Source: an uncultured Actinomycetes bacterium
Lineage (GTDB): Bacteria > Actinomycetota > Actinomycetes > Nanopelagicales > Nanopelagicaceae
Assembly (NCBI GenBank): GCA_903867285.1
Contig: CAIPQX010000156.1
Span: 1-7,405, forward strand
Direction: 5' to 3'
DNA: 7,405 nucleotides
In this document: positions 1 to 6,086 of the stretch, one piece after another
Numbering within the stretch: position 1 is the first letter of the stretch
Layout of the letters: the number at the start of each line of letters is the position of its first letter
Notes under the pieces: generated by a model
Databases searched by the model: none
What the model was told of the DNA's origin: nothing
What the model saw: the letters and a program-made list of their open reading frames with translations, nothing else
Position numbers and translations under genes: made by a program

Positions 1-101
1 TAAGTATTTGCGCGCTCTAAACCATTTGTTTCAGGTATCCGTTCCCACAGCATCTCTTCAGTAACAATGTCATCTAAGCCGTTGTCATCGTCATCGCTCA
101 A
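1..101 (-). CDS. Partial CDS, N-terminus of an unidentified acidic protein
   Basis: This is the first 33 codons of a leftward gene that runs off the left edge with no in-frame stop. The start is TTG at 101-99. Just upstream on the minus strand is an AGGGGG Shine-Dalgarno-like run with a 7-nt spacer, which is why I choose this start; no other start lies in frame within the preceding few codons. The protein begins with Ser and four Asp residues, then a Gly-Leu-Asp-Asp stretch and a segment resembling TEEMLWERIPETNGLERA. That segment looks helical and amphipathic, and the pattern faintly recalls the lead-in of actinobacterial tetratricopeptide-type proteins, but too little is present to assign a family. 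It is divergent from the deacetylase operon, with about 137 bp between the two starts. I saw no convincing promoter in that gap. Function unknown. Confidence 0.55.
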   Translation of the reverse strand, partial: MSDDDDNGLDDIVTEEMLWERIPETNGLERANT

Positions 102-238
102 GGTACGACCCCCTGTATGCCCTAGGTCACTGGTCAAAACGATCTTCCCACGCCGGAAGGTGCCTGACTAAGTGCTTGCCTTACCCTAGCAACTCGCGGG
201 TTAACCGTGCAGCGCAACGCAGGAAGTATCCTTGGACT

Positions 239-949
239 ATGCCCATCGACCGCCGCCAATTCCTTAAAAACAGCGCATTAGTTACTGGGGTCTCCCTGAT
301 ATCGGGCATTTCGGACTTAGGAGTTGGAATCGACCCGGCTTTCGCGGCAAATCCTGACATTGCAAACGGTTCGCGAAAAAAGTCTGAAGTTGCGCTAACT
401 TTTCATGGCGCCGGCGATCCTGCGCTAGTCCAGAAACTGCTAGCAATTTTTAAAAGTACATCAACCCCAGTTTCAGTCTTTGCCATCGGTAAATGGTTGC
501 AGGGTTATCCTGAAGTTGCCAAGCAGATGCTCAATGCTGGATATGACATCGGAAATCACACGATGAATCATTTCCAGATGAAAACCCTAAACGCCAAACA
601 GGTGGACTCAGAAATTGCAGGTTGCGCCGCCGAGCTAAAGAAATTGATTGGAAATCACGGAAAGTGGTTCCGCCCATCTGGAACTCAATACTCAAATGCA
701 ATTATTCGTAAAGCTGCGCTCAAATATGGCTACAACCAGTGCATCGCTTACGACGTCGATTCCCATGATTATCAAGATGTCGGCAAGCGCGTTGTGCTTG
801 CAGACATAAGCAAGGCTATAAAGAAGGGCAGCATCGTCAGTCTCCACTTCGGACATCAAGACACCATCGATGCGATGCCCACGCTTTTAGAGAACTTGCG
901 TGTTAAAGGTTTAACCCCGGTCACCTTAACCACTCTGCTTGGAGCGTAA
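239..949 (+). CDS. Exported NodB-like polysaccharide deacetylase, Tat signal
   Basis: Predicted carbohydrate esterase 4 (NodB homology) protein of 236 aa, expected to remove acetyl groups from a cell-wall or extracellular glycan. The N-terminus is a twin-arginine signal (DRRQFLK, residues 4-10), a hydrophobic stretch (about 13-30) and a likely cleavage after AFA (34-36), so it should be exported folded. NodB motifs appear in order: TFHGAGD (54-60) in place of the usual TFDDG, NHTMNH with H107 and H111 as metal ligands, RPSG (145-148), DVDSHD (172-177), and SLH (201-203). The Asp-Asp pair of motif 1 is replaced, so metal and base arrangement may differ from classical NodB. The frame is open back to a TTG at 176. 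I take ATG 239 because it sits directly before the Tat motif and has AGGAAG at 221-226, although the 12-nt spacing is long. First gene of an operon with the propeller six bases downstream. The glycan substrate cannot be read from sequence. Confidence 0.88.
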   Translation: MPIDRRQFLKNSALVTGVSLISGISDLGVGIDPAFAANPDIANGSRKKSEVALTFHGAGDPALVQKLLAIFKSTSTPVSVFAIGKWLQGYPEVAKQMLNAGYDIGNHTMNHFQMKTLNAKQVDSEIAGCAAELKKLIGNHGKWFRPSGTQYSNAIIRKAALKYGYNQCIAYDVDSHDYQDVGKRVVLADISKAIKKGSIVSLHFGHQDTIDAMPTLLENLRVKGLTPVTLTTLLGA

Positions 950-955
950 TTCCCG

Positions 956-2062
956 ATGAAGAAAGTTCTGCTTTCATTAGCGCTCATTGCCACGCTGTTG
1001 CCAACTAGCGCGCAAGCATCATCTCCGCTCCCCGGAATGCCGCCTGTAACAAACCCCAAGGATATTTACGCGGCTGATAGAGCCAATAATTTAAGTCCTG
1101 TTGTTGCGAATTTTCCAGAGCGGGTTTATGTGCCAAACCACACCAGCAACACTGTTACCGAGATCGACCCGAAGACTTTCAAAGTAATTCGCACATTTAA
1201 AACCCCTAAAGGTCCACAACATGTGGTTCCCTCCTGGGATCTCAAGACTCTCTGGGTCAACGACAATGCAGGTAACTATTTGACACCAATCGACCCAAAG
1301 ACGGGCCTGCCTGGAAAATCTATTTATGTTCACGATCCCTATAACTTGTACTTCACGCCTAACGGCAAATATGCCGTCGTGATGGCAGAAGCCGATAAGC
1401 AGATGGTCTTTCGCGATCCGCACACCATGGCCATTAAGAAGGTTGTCCCTGTCCCTTGTGCCGGACTTAATCACGCAGACTGGAGTGCCGATGGCACATT
1501 CTTCGTCGTCAGCTGCGAGTTTTCGGGACAGGTGCTCCTCGTCGATACGGCGAAGATGAAGGTGCTTAAGTCATCCAACCTTCCCCACACATATAGCTCA
1601 ATGCCCATGCCACAAGATGTAAAGATCTCGCCAGATGGCTCTACTTTCTATATCGCCGATATGGCATCCAATGGAATCTGGGCGATGCCGGCGAATAAAT
1701 TCGGTGCGTTTACTCTCATTAAAACGGGAATCGAAGCGCACGGAATGTATGTATCGCGCGATTCCAAAACTATGCTGATCACAAATCGTGGCGAAGGAAG
1801 CGTTTCCGTCTTACGTTTTTCAGATAATAAGCTCATCGCAAAGTGGAAGATCCCCGGCGGAGGTTCTCCCGATATGGGTGGAATTTCCGCCGACGGAACC
1901 CAGTTCTGGGTATCTGGTCGTTACGACAACGTGGTTTACGTCTTTGATACCGTTCATGGAAAGTTTCTGCGCAAAATAAAGGTGGGCAAAGAACCTCATG
2001 GATTGGCGATTTATCCCCAACCTGGTCGCTATTCCCTCGGACATACGGGAGTATTTAGATAA
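956..2062 (+). CDS. Secreted YVTN/YncE-type beta-propeller protein
   Basis: A 368-aa protein with a classical Sec signal peptide (two lysines, then a Leu/Ala-rich core, AQA cleavage at 19-21) and no further membrane segment. The mature part is built from repeats of about 40-45 residues with the YVTN/YncE beta-propeller signature: VYVPNHTSNTVTEIDPKT (57-74), LWVNDNAGNYLTPIDPKT (99-116), ISPDGSTFYIADMASNGI (224-241) and FWVSGRYDNVVYVFDT (317-332). Histidines recur at blade edges (QHV 88-90, NHADW 172-176, AHG 261-263, PHG 347-349), reminiscent of the cytochrome cd1 heme-d1 propeller superfamily, but no CxxCH heme motif is present. It ends in GRYSLGHTGVFR, a tail I recall as shared by actinobacterial members. 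ATG 956 is chosen for GGAG at 941-944, overlapping the end of the preceding gene. Its stop overlaps the next ATG (TAATG), implying coupled translation with the aminoacyl-lipid synthase. Ligand or partner unknown. Confidence 0.85.
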   Translation: MKKVLLSLALIATLLPTSAQASSPLPGMPPVTNPKDIYAADRANNLSPVVANFPERVYVPNHTSNTVTEIDPKTFKVIRTFKTPKGPQHVVPSWDLKTLWVNDNAGNYLTPIDPKTGLPGKSIYVHDPYNLYFTPNGKYAVVMAEADKQMVFRDPHTMAIKKVVPVPCAGLNHADWSADGTFFVVSCEFSGQVLLVDTAKMKVLKSSNLPHTYSSMPMPQDVKISPDGSTFYIADMASNGIWAMPANKFGAFTLIKTGIEAHGMYVSRDSKTMLITNRGEGSVSVLRFSDNKLIAKWKIPGGGSPDMGGISADGTQFWVSGRYDNVVYVFDTVHGKFLRKIKVGKEPHGLAIYPQPGRYSLGHTGVFR

Positions 2063-3729
2063 TGAAATCACAGCGCTGGGTTCCTGTATGGATCGGTCGA
2101 GGAACATTTCTCGTCGGTCTCTTCGACATACTCGCAAACGTTTCTCGTAAATTCCGCACACCTGTTCACAAACTCAACAATGTTATCCCTGTCTTTTTGA
2201 ACGGATCTGCTCTAGCGACGGCGATCTTTACTGGAATGATCCTCATGATCTTGGCACGCGGACTTTCGCGGCGCAAGCGCCGTGCCTGGGTCTTAGCTCT
2301 AGCAATTTTGGCCGTTAACCTGGCCACAGAAATTTTCCGTACTAATCATCATCCGGTCCAAATTCTTTTATCTATTTTGAGCATCGCGGCCCTGGTTGTA
2401 TTTAGAAACTCTTTCTATGCAAAATCTGACCCCAGTACTCGCCTGCAACCACTCATCGGTTTTGGAATTGCCCTTTTAGTATTTTTCATCGCAAGTTTGT
2501 TGCTTCTTAAATACCGCAGCCATGACGAGATTATTGGCAATCCATCGCTTAAAGATATATTCCAATTTATCATTGAAGGATTTGTCGGGGTAGCAGGTCC
2601 GGTTAAATTCACCTCTGAGCGCGCAAGTGACGCGATTGCATTCACCTTAGGGACTTTCGGCGTATTCACGCTTATCGTCCCGCTATGGCTCTACTTCCGT
2701 CGAATCAAGCCGATTCCGAAGATGTCCGACGATGACATGCACCTTGTTAGGAAACTCATAAAGCATGATCTTGATCAAGATTCGCTCGGCTACTTCGCAA
2801 CTAGACGCGACAAGAGCGTCATCTGGTCAACTAATCGCAAAGCCGGTATCGCCTATCGGGTGCAGGGTGGGGTGATGCTAGCCAGCGGTGATCCATTTGG
2901 TGAATACAGTTTGTGGCCCGAGGCCATCGCAGAATTTCTCAAAGAGGCGGAAGAGCATGCGTGGACTCCTGCGGTGATGGGGTGCAGCGATCGCGGTGGA
3001 GAGGTTTGGGTTGAGCACGCCGGGATGATTGCCATCGATATCGGGGATGAGGCAATCATCTCGGTTAAAGATTTCACATTAGAAGGCCGTCCAATGGCAA
3101 ATGTGCGACAGATGGTCAATCGAATCAAACGCAAGGGTTATTCGTGCACAACTCACAAATGGTCTGAGCTCGATGAAGTGGTTCGCGCCGAACTACGAAA
3201 GTTAGCTCATGACTGGCGCTATGGTGTCAGTGAACGTGGTTTCTCTATGTCCATGGATCGCTTTGGTGAAGATGACGATCCAGATACCTTTATAACGATC
3301 GCTCGCCTCGAAGGCGAGATCAAGGGACTTCTCTATTATGTTCCTTGGACCACAAATGCGCTGTCACTGGACCGTATGCAACGTGAACGTGGCACCGATG
3401 CTGGCGTTAATGAGTTGATGATTGTTGAAACCGTGGAATATGCGCGCGCCAATAACTTGGCTTATGTTTCGCTCAACTTTGCAGCATTCCGCTCGCTCTT
3501 TGAGCGCGCGGATAAAATTAGTGCGGGTCCTATCACCCGCGGGATGCGCAACTTAATTCGTTTCTCTTCCAATTTCTTCCAAGTTGAATCGCTCTACCGC
3601 TTTAATGCGAAGTTTCAGCCCGGTTGGGAAACTCGCTACGTTCTCTACCCACGCGCTTCAGATCTTCCAAAGGTCGGCTGGGCAGCCCTGCGTGCAGAGA
3701 AGTTTATTTCGGGCTTCCGGTCACACTAG
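2062..3729 (+). CDS. Aminoacyl-phosphatidylglycerol synthase, MprF/LysX C-terminal family (DUF2156)
   Basis: Predicted membrane enzyme that moves an amino acid from aminoacyl-tRNA onto a membrane lipid (phosphatidylglycerol or diacylglycerol). The 555-aa protein has about five or six hydrophobic segments (weak 13-25, then about 46-66, 75-90, 99-116, 130-150, 195-213). The synthase domain follows, with family landmarks: SGDPFGE (275-281), EGRPMANVRQMVNRIKRKGY (341-360), ERGFSM (391-396), YVPW (426-429), SLDRMQRE (435-442), VNEL (449-452), SLNFAAFR (470-477) and SLYRFNAKFQPGWETRYVLYP (starting 510). The membrane part is shorter than the full MprF flippase, and no lysyl-tRNA synthetase domain is fused, unlike mycobacterial LysX. 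The start overlaps the propeller stop, with GGGAG at 2048-2051 as the likely ribosome site. The 3' end overlaps the convergent esterase by 26 bp. The pairing with an esterase favours alanine as the donor, by analogy with C. glutamicum; this is inference. Confidence 0.92.
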   Translation: MKSQRWVPVWIGRGTFLVGLFDILANVSRKFRTPVHKLNNVIPVFLNGSALATAIFTGMILMILARGLSRRKRRAWVLALAILAVNLATEIFRTNHHPVQILLSILSIAALVVFRNSFYAKSDPSTRLQPLIGFGIALLVFFIASLLLLKYRSHDEIIGNPSLKDIFQFIIEGFVGVAGPVKFTSERASDAIAFTLGTFGVFTLIVPLWLYFRRIKPIPKMSDDDMHLVRKLIKHDLDQDSLGYFATRRDKSVIWSTNRKAGIAYRVQGGVMLASGDPFGEYSLWPEAIAEFLKEAEEHAWTPAVMGCSDRGGEVWVEHAGMIAIDIGDEAIISVKDFTLEGRPMANVRQMVNRIKRKGYSCTTHKWSELDEVVRAELRKLAHDWRYGVSERGFSMSMDRFGEDDDPDTFITIARLEGEIKGLLYYVPWTTNALSLDRMQRERGTDAGVNELMIVETVEYARANNLAYVSLNFAAFRSLFERADKISAGPITRGMRNLIRFSSNFFQVESLYRFNAKFQPGWETRYVLYPRASDLPKVGWAALRAEKFISGFRSH

Positions 3730-4849
3730 GTTGTGGATTTACAACGGGCGTTGAAATATCGTTCGCGCCAGCGATCCATAGGAATCCGGTTGCAACGAAG
3801 GGCTTCCAGACCCCAATATTATGACCGCCGCTCGGAATCGGAACGTACTTAATAGGAATCAATGGATTTGCTCCCCGCATAAAGTTCTGCGCTGAGTAAT
3901 TGGAAAAGCGATCTTTCACTGATGCGATCACCATGATCTTTGTATTTCTCGGATGCGTCTTCAAATATTTAACTAGATCGTACTTACTTGATAGGTAATT
4001 CTTCTCGCGCACCGAAAGACCTCGGGAGAGAATTGGATTGAAATAACCCGCGAGTGATACGCCTTGTGAATATTGATCTTGATGTAACACAGCCACTTCA
4101 GCGGCGCACCATCCTCCTGTTGAGTAGCCAAAAGATGACCAGAGCCGATTATCTACACCCATAAATGTCTGCATAAAGCTCTTCATGTCTCTGGTAATCC
4201 AGGTTTCCACTTGAGCGCCGCCGACCAAATTCATGCATTCGGTATCTTGACCAGGTTCGACATTAATTGCAGGGATCACCGCGATTGTCGGTGGAATCTT
4301 CCCTGCTCGCTCTAAATTCTCCATAGTGGTAATCCCATCGAGAGTGCCTATCCAGGTTTGTGGGACTCCCGGAGTTCCTGGAAATAGTTCTACAACCTGG
4401 TAATTACTACCGATGGAGTGCGTTGGTCCTACTAGCTCCTTAGCAATGGTCGGTGAGGCGACGACGTAGACAACATTTGATACGCCAGATTTTGCGCCCT
4501 TAATAACCTTGCGAAAGATCAAACTTCCACTTTTAGTGTGCGTTGCAGCAGCTAAATCTTTTAACCCAATCTGGGATAGTGTCGAAGGGCTAACTGCAAT
4601 CTTCTGATACTGCCCTTGTGCACCAAAGAGATCGGACCACGAACTATAAAACTCTCCGGAGCGATTGATGGTTACTCCCATTGACGCGAGCGCAAAACAT
4701 TGAATTGCAATTATTAGAGAGAATCGAGTGGTGATGTTCTTCCAATTACGGATAACAAACTTGTGCCAGAAAAGTACAGTTGCAATGAGAATCACAGCAG
4801 TGAGAAACCAAAAAAAGACTTCAGTGGGTAGAGATAAGAGCGGCAACAT
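3704..4849 (-). CDS. Membrane-anchored putative esterase (alpha/beta hydrolase, antigen 85/esterase D-like), partner of the aaPGS
   Basis: A 381-aa protein with two N-terminal membrane helices (about 10-28 and 43-60) and a large C-terminal alpha/beta hydrolase domain, probably outside the membrane. The nucleophile elbow is GYSTGG (241-246, Ser243). Asp313 in SVKDRF and His343 in SGGHN are good acid and base candidates, in the right order and spacing for a putative-esterase (PF00756-like) fold. A region around 185-220 (INVEPGQDTECMN) has the look of the substrate-side loop in this family. The tail after 365 is Pro/Ser/Thr-rich. In Corynebacterium glutamicum a putative esterase encoded upstream of an aaPGS homologue is needed to make Ala-PG alongside Ala-DAG. 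Here the two genes are convergent rather than in one operon. ATG 4849 has no clear Shine-Dalgarno; a TANNNT box 9 nt upstream suggests a leaderless mRNA. It starts 27 bp after the small membrane gene. Confidence 0.85.
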   Translation of the reverse strand: MLPLLSLPTEVFFWFLTAVILIATVLFWHKFVIRNWKNITTRFSLIIAIQCFALASMGVTINRSGEFYSSWSDLFGAQGQYQKIAVSPSTLSQIGLKDLAAATHTKSGSLIFRKVIKGAKSGVSNVVYVVASPTIAKELVGPTHSIGSNYQVVELFPGTPGVPQTWIGTLDGITTMENLERAGKIPPTIAVIPAINVEPGQDTECMNLVGGAQVETWITRDMKSFMQTFMGVDNRLWSSFGYSTGGWCAAEVAVLHQDQYSQGVSLAGYFNPILSRGLSVREKNYLSSKYDLVKYLKTHPRNTKIMVIASVKDRFSNYSAQNFMRGANPLIPIKYVPIPSGGHNIGVWKPFVATGFLWIAGANDISTPVVNPQPSVTGSPK

Positions 4850-4858
4850 AAGGTGCTC

Positions 4859-4864
4859 AGTTTA
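4859..4864 (-). promoter_or_regulatory. Candidate -10 box for a leaderless esterase transcript
   Basis: On the minus strand the hexamer TAAACT (matching TANNNT) lies 9 nt before the esterase ATG, and no Shine-Dalgarno-like run is visible in that gap. This is the spacing expected if transcription begins at or within a base or two of the start codon, which is common in actinobacteria. No good -35 was sought beyond the preceding gene. Weak, motif-only evidence. Confidence 0.25.
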
Positions 4865-4876
4865 TCGAGAGAAGAT

Positions 4877-5128
4877 CTAATCAACCTCACGAGGAGGGTC
4901 ATCAGAATCATCGAAGGGTTCTTGGGGCTGCGAGAGCTTCCAATACATGTAATAGATGAAGACCCCAAAGAATGGCCATTCCATCACGTAGACCCAACTC
5001 AGGTGATTACCGCCGAGCGCGCGATTGAACTCTAAAACTCCCATAAGTCCACAGAGCGGCAACCCCCAAAGCACCCAGCGGCGCTTGGGCTCGAGTTCTG
5101 GTTCAGGCATCTGCTGCGAGTTCATCAT
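4877..5128 (-). CDS. Small two-helix membrane protein downstream of ctaG
   Basis: An 83-aa (or 82-aa) protein of unknown function. It has a short polar N-terminus rich in Glu and Pro, a basic KRR (15-17), a first membrane helix (about 17-33), a loop with GGNHLSWVY, a second helix (about 43-63) with the aromatic run EWPFFGVFIYYMYW (50-63), and an acidic tail (DDSDDPPREVD, 73-83). The basic side before helix 1 and the acidic tail suggest a hairpin with both ends in the cytoplasm. Two ATGs lie in tandem (5128 and 5125). GGAAG at 5132-5136 fits 5125 better (6 nt) than 5128 (3 nt); a third ATG at 5110 is possible. It overlaps the ctaG end by about 23-26 bp, so it is cotranscribed and probably coupled. 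I recall similar short proteins beside cytochrome oxidase genes in actinobacteria but cannot name a family. A role in oxidase assembly is inference from position. Confidence 0.75.
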   Translation of the reverse strand: MMNSQQMPEPELEPKRRWVLWGLPLCGLMGVLEFNRALGGNHLSWVYVMEWPFFGVFIYYMYWKLSQPQEPFDDSDDPPREVD

Positions 5129-5900
5129 CCGCTTCCGCTATTAGTTTTTCGTTGGCAAACCAATCTTTGGCAGCCAGCACAATCCAAATAGTATCGATCA
5201 ACATACCCATCGCCCACATAATCGCCCCACCTTGGTGCTGATCAGCAATTCCCATCTGCATTGTGGTCTGCGCTGGAAGTGAATGCAGCACTCGATTTCC
5301 TGAGTATAAGAAGAAGCCCACCATTGTCTCTGGCAACATCATGGCAAAGAGAGAGATTACTCGCAGTGAATATGGAACAAAGAATGGCTTTGGATTGCCT
5401 TCCATCACCGGGTAGTAATAAATAAAACCACCTATCAAAAAGAGTATTAACTCCAGGCAATGTCCATTGGGGTTGGTCATCCCCCAGTTGGCCAAGGGAG
5501 AAAAGTGAGTGCCTATAAGCACCAGGAGAAATATCCCGAAGCCAACTTGCGGCTTAAAGAGAACTTGGATGAGGGTGTTGCCCCCAACCTTTCGGATAAA
5601 TCCTTGAACTGTGGCGTGCTTTGATCGCAGGGCAACGGTTATTGGAGCTCCGAGTACGAGCAGAGGTGAAATCAGCATCATCAAACCAATATGTTGAATC
5701 ATATGAACCCAAAAGATGCGCACTGCGGCATGGGGAACTGGGCCGACTAAGAGAATGAAGGTAAGGGTTAACCCACCAAAGAAAGAGAGTTGGCGAATGC
5801 GGGAGATTGATTTACGGGCCTCTCGCTCTGAAAGGTACCAAAAGGCAGCTCCAAGTAGGACCAGGGCAAAGAGCAGGTCCCAGATCGGATTAAGCTTCAT
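5103..5900 (-). CDS. ctaG: Cytochrome c oxidase assembly protein, Caa3_CtaG family
   Basis: A 265-aa polytopic membrane protein of the caa3-type CtaG family (PF09678-like), which helps copper insertion or assembly of heme-copper oxidases in Gram-positive bacteria; it is unrelated to Cox11-type CtaG. About seven hydrophobic segments are visible (roughly 5-23, 38-53, 66-88, 118-135, 147-163, 178-199, 224-243). Family hallmarks are present: WVHMIQHIGLMMLISPLLVLG (from 64), HCLEL (147-151), and ADQHQGGAIMW (219-229). These His and Met residues are likely metal ligands. The frame is open to TTG codons at 5909 and 5906, but GAGAGG at 5910-5915 touches TTG 5909 and is 9 nt before ATG 5900, so ATG 5900 is chosen. 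It is followed by an overlapping small membrane gene. It is divergent from the cupredoxin-coxB pair, which supports an oxidase role. Confidence 0.93.
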   Translation of the reverse strand: MKLNPIWDLLFALVLLGAAFWYLSEREARKSISRIRQLSFFGGLTLTFILLVGPVPHAAVRIFWVHMIQHIGLMMLISPLLVLGAPITVALRSKHATVQGFIRKVGGNTLIQVLFKPQVGFGIFLLVLIGTHFSPLANWGMTNPNGHCLELILFLIGGFIYYYPVMEGNPKPFFVPYSLRVISLFAMMLPETMVGFFLYSGNRVLHSLPAQTTMQMGIADQHQGGAIMWAMGMLIDTIWIVLAAKDWFANEKLIAEADDELAADA

Positions 5901-5919
5901 TCCCAACAACCTCTCACTG

Positions 5920-5932
5920 GAATCTCAGATTC
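5920..5932. repeat. 13-bp inverted repeat in the ctaG/cox spacer
   Basis: GAATCT-C-AGATTC, with 6-bp perfect arms around a single central base. It lies 20-32 bp upstream of the ctaG ATG, probably downstream of the transcription start or overlapping the leader. Its centre is about 30 bp (three helical turns) from the centre of the larger palindrome at 5949-5964. It could be a second operator or coincidental. Confidence 0.45.
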
Positions 5933-5936
5933 ACCT

Positions 5937-5965
5937 TCAATACCCGTCTGAGTGCTAGCACTCAA
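5937..5965 (-). promoter_or_regulatory. Candidate ctaG promoter
   Basis: Read on the minus strand, TTGAGT (5965-5960) and TATTGA (5942-5937) are separated by exactly 17 nt, which gives a weak sigma70-type promoter firing toward ctaG with a leader of about 30 nt. The -35 hexamer and part of the spacer overlap the perfect 16-bp palindrome, so a bound regulator would block it. The -10 is a poor match, so this is tentative. Confidence 0.3.
5949..5964. promoter_or_regulatory. Perfect 16-bp palindrome, candidate operator
   Basis: TGAGTGCTAGCACTCA is fully self-complementary and lies in the divergent spacer between ctaG and the cupredoxin/coxB genes. The half-site GAGTGCTA matches the arms of the CIRCE element bound by HrcA, but CIRCE has TTAGCACTC and GAGTGCTAA in the opposite order with nine bases between. 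This is therefore not a standard CIRCE. With no loop and no U-run it is not a terminator. A dimeric repressor or activator sensing copper, redox or stress is the simplest reading; which one cannot be told. Confidence 0.5.
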
Positions 5966-6072
5966 GGAGCGATGAAGAATATCTGCATTTTCGATGCAAA
6001 CGATTGTTCCCCAAATCACAATTCAAGCGTACTCTCCACCTATTCATTCACAGCCTTCACACACTTATCGTC

Positions 6073-6081
6073 AGGAAAGGA
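6073..6081 (+). promoter_or_regulatory. Ribosome binding site deciding the GTG start at 6087
   Basis: AGGAAAGGA ends 5 nt before GTG 6087. It is the only strong Shine-Dalgarno-like run in reach of any in-frame start. The alternative ATG at 5994 has none and would add an unlikely 31-residue Pro/Ser/His/Gln-rich N-terminus before the membrane helix. Confidence 0.7.
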
Positions 6082-6086
6082 TATCC

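Noticed and set aside
102..175. Sigma70-type promoter for the leftward partial gene (TTGACC at 132-137)
   Set aside because: At the proper spacing the -10 position falls on the AGGGGG ribosome site, so the match is probably fortuitous.
176..238. Longer N-terminus for the deacetylase from TTG 176
   Set aside because: It would place 21 residues before the Tat motif and has no Shine-Dalgarno at a usable distance (GGAAGG is 16 nt upstream). ATG 239 directly precedes the signal.
1091..1474. Leftward 127-residue frame inside the propeller gene
   Set aside because: It is wholly antisense to a convincing gene, with composition and sequence showing no domain; the other antisense frames across the window were rejected for the same reason.
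4853..5035. Rightward reading frame opposite the small membrane protein
   Set aside because: It lies antisense to the small membrane gene, has no recognisable protein features, and its ATG position has no ribosome site.
5949..5964. CIRCE element for HrcA
   Set aside because: The half-sites match but their order and spacing do not: the arms abut in inverted order and the nine-base spacer is missing. No chaperone gene is nearby.
5984..5998. Short stem TGCAT-TTTCG-ATGCA as an attenuator or terminator
   Set aside because: A 5-bp stem with no U-run and no upstream coding sequence is likely to occur by chance.
5994..6086. Extended start of the cupredoxin gene at ATG 5994
   Set aside because: No ribosome site, and the 31 extra residues do not resemble a signal or domain; GTG 6087 has AGGAAAGGA at 5 nt.
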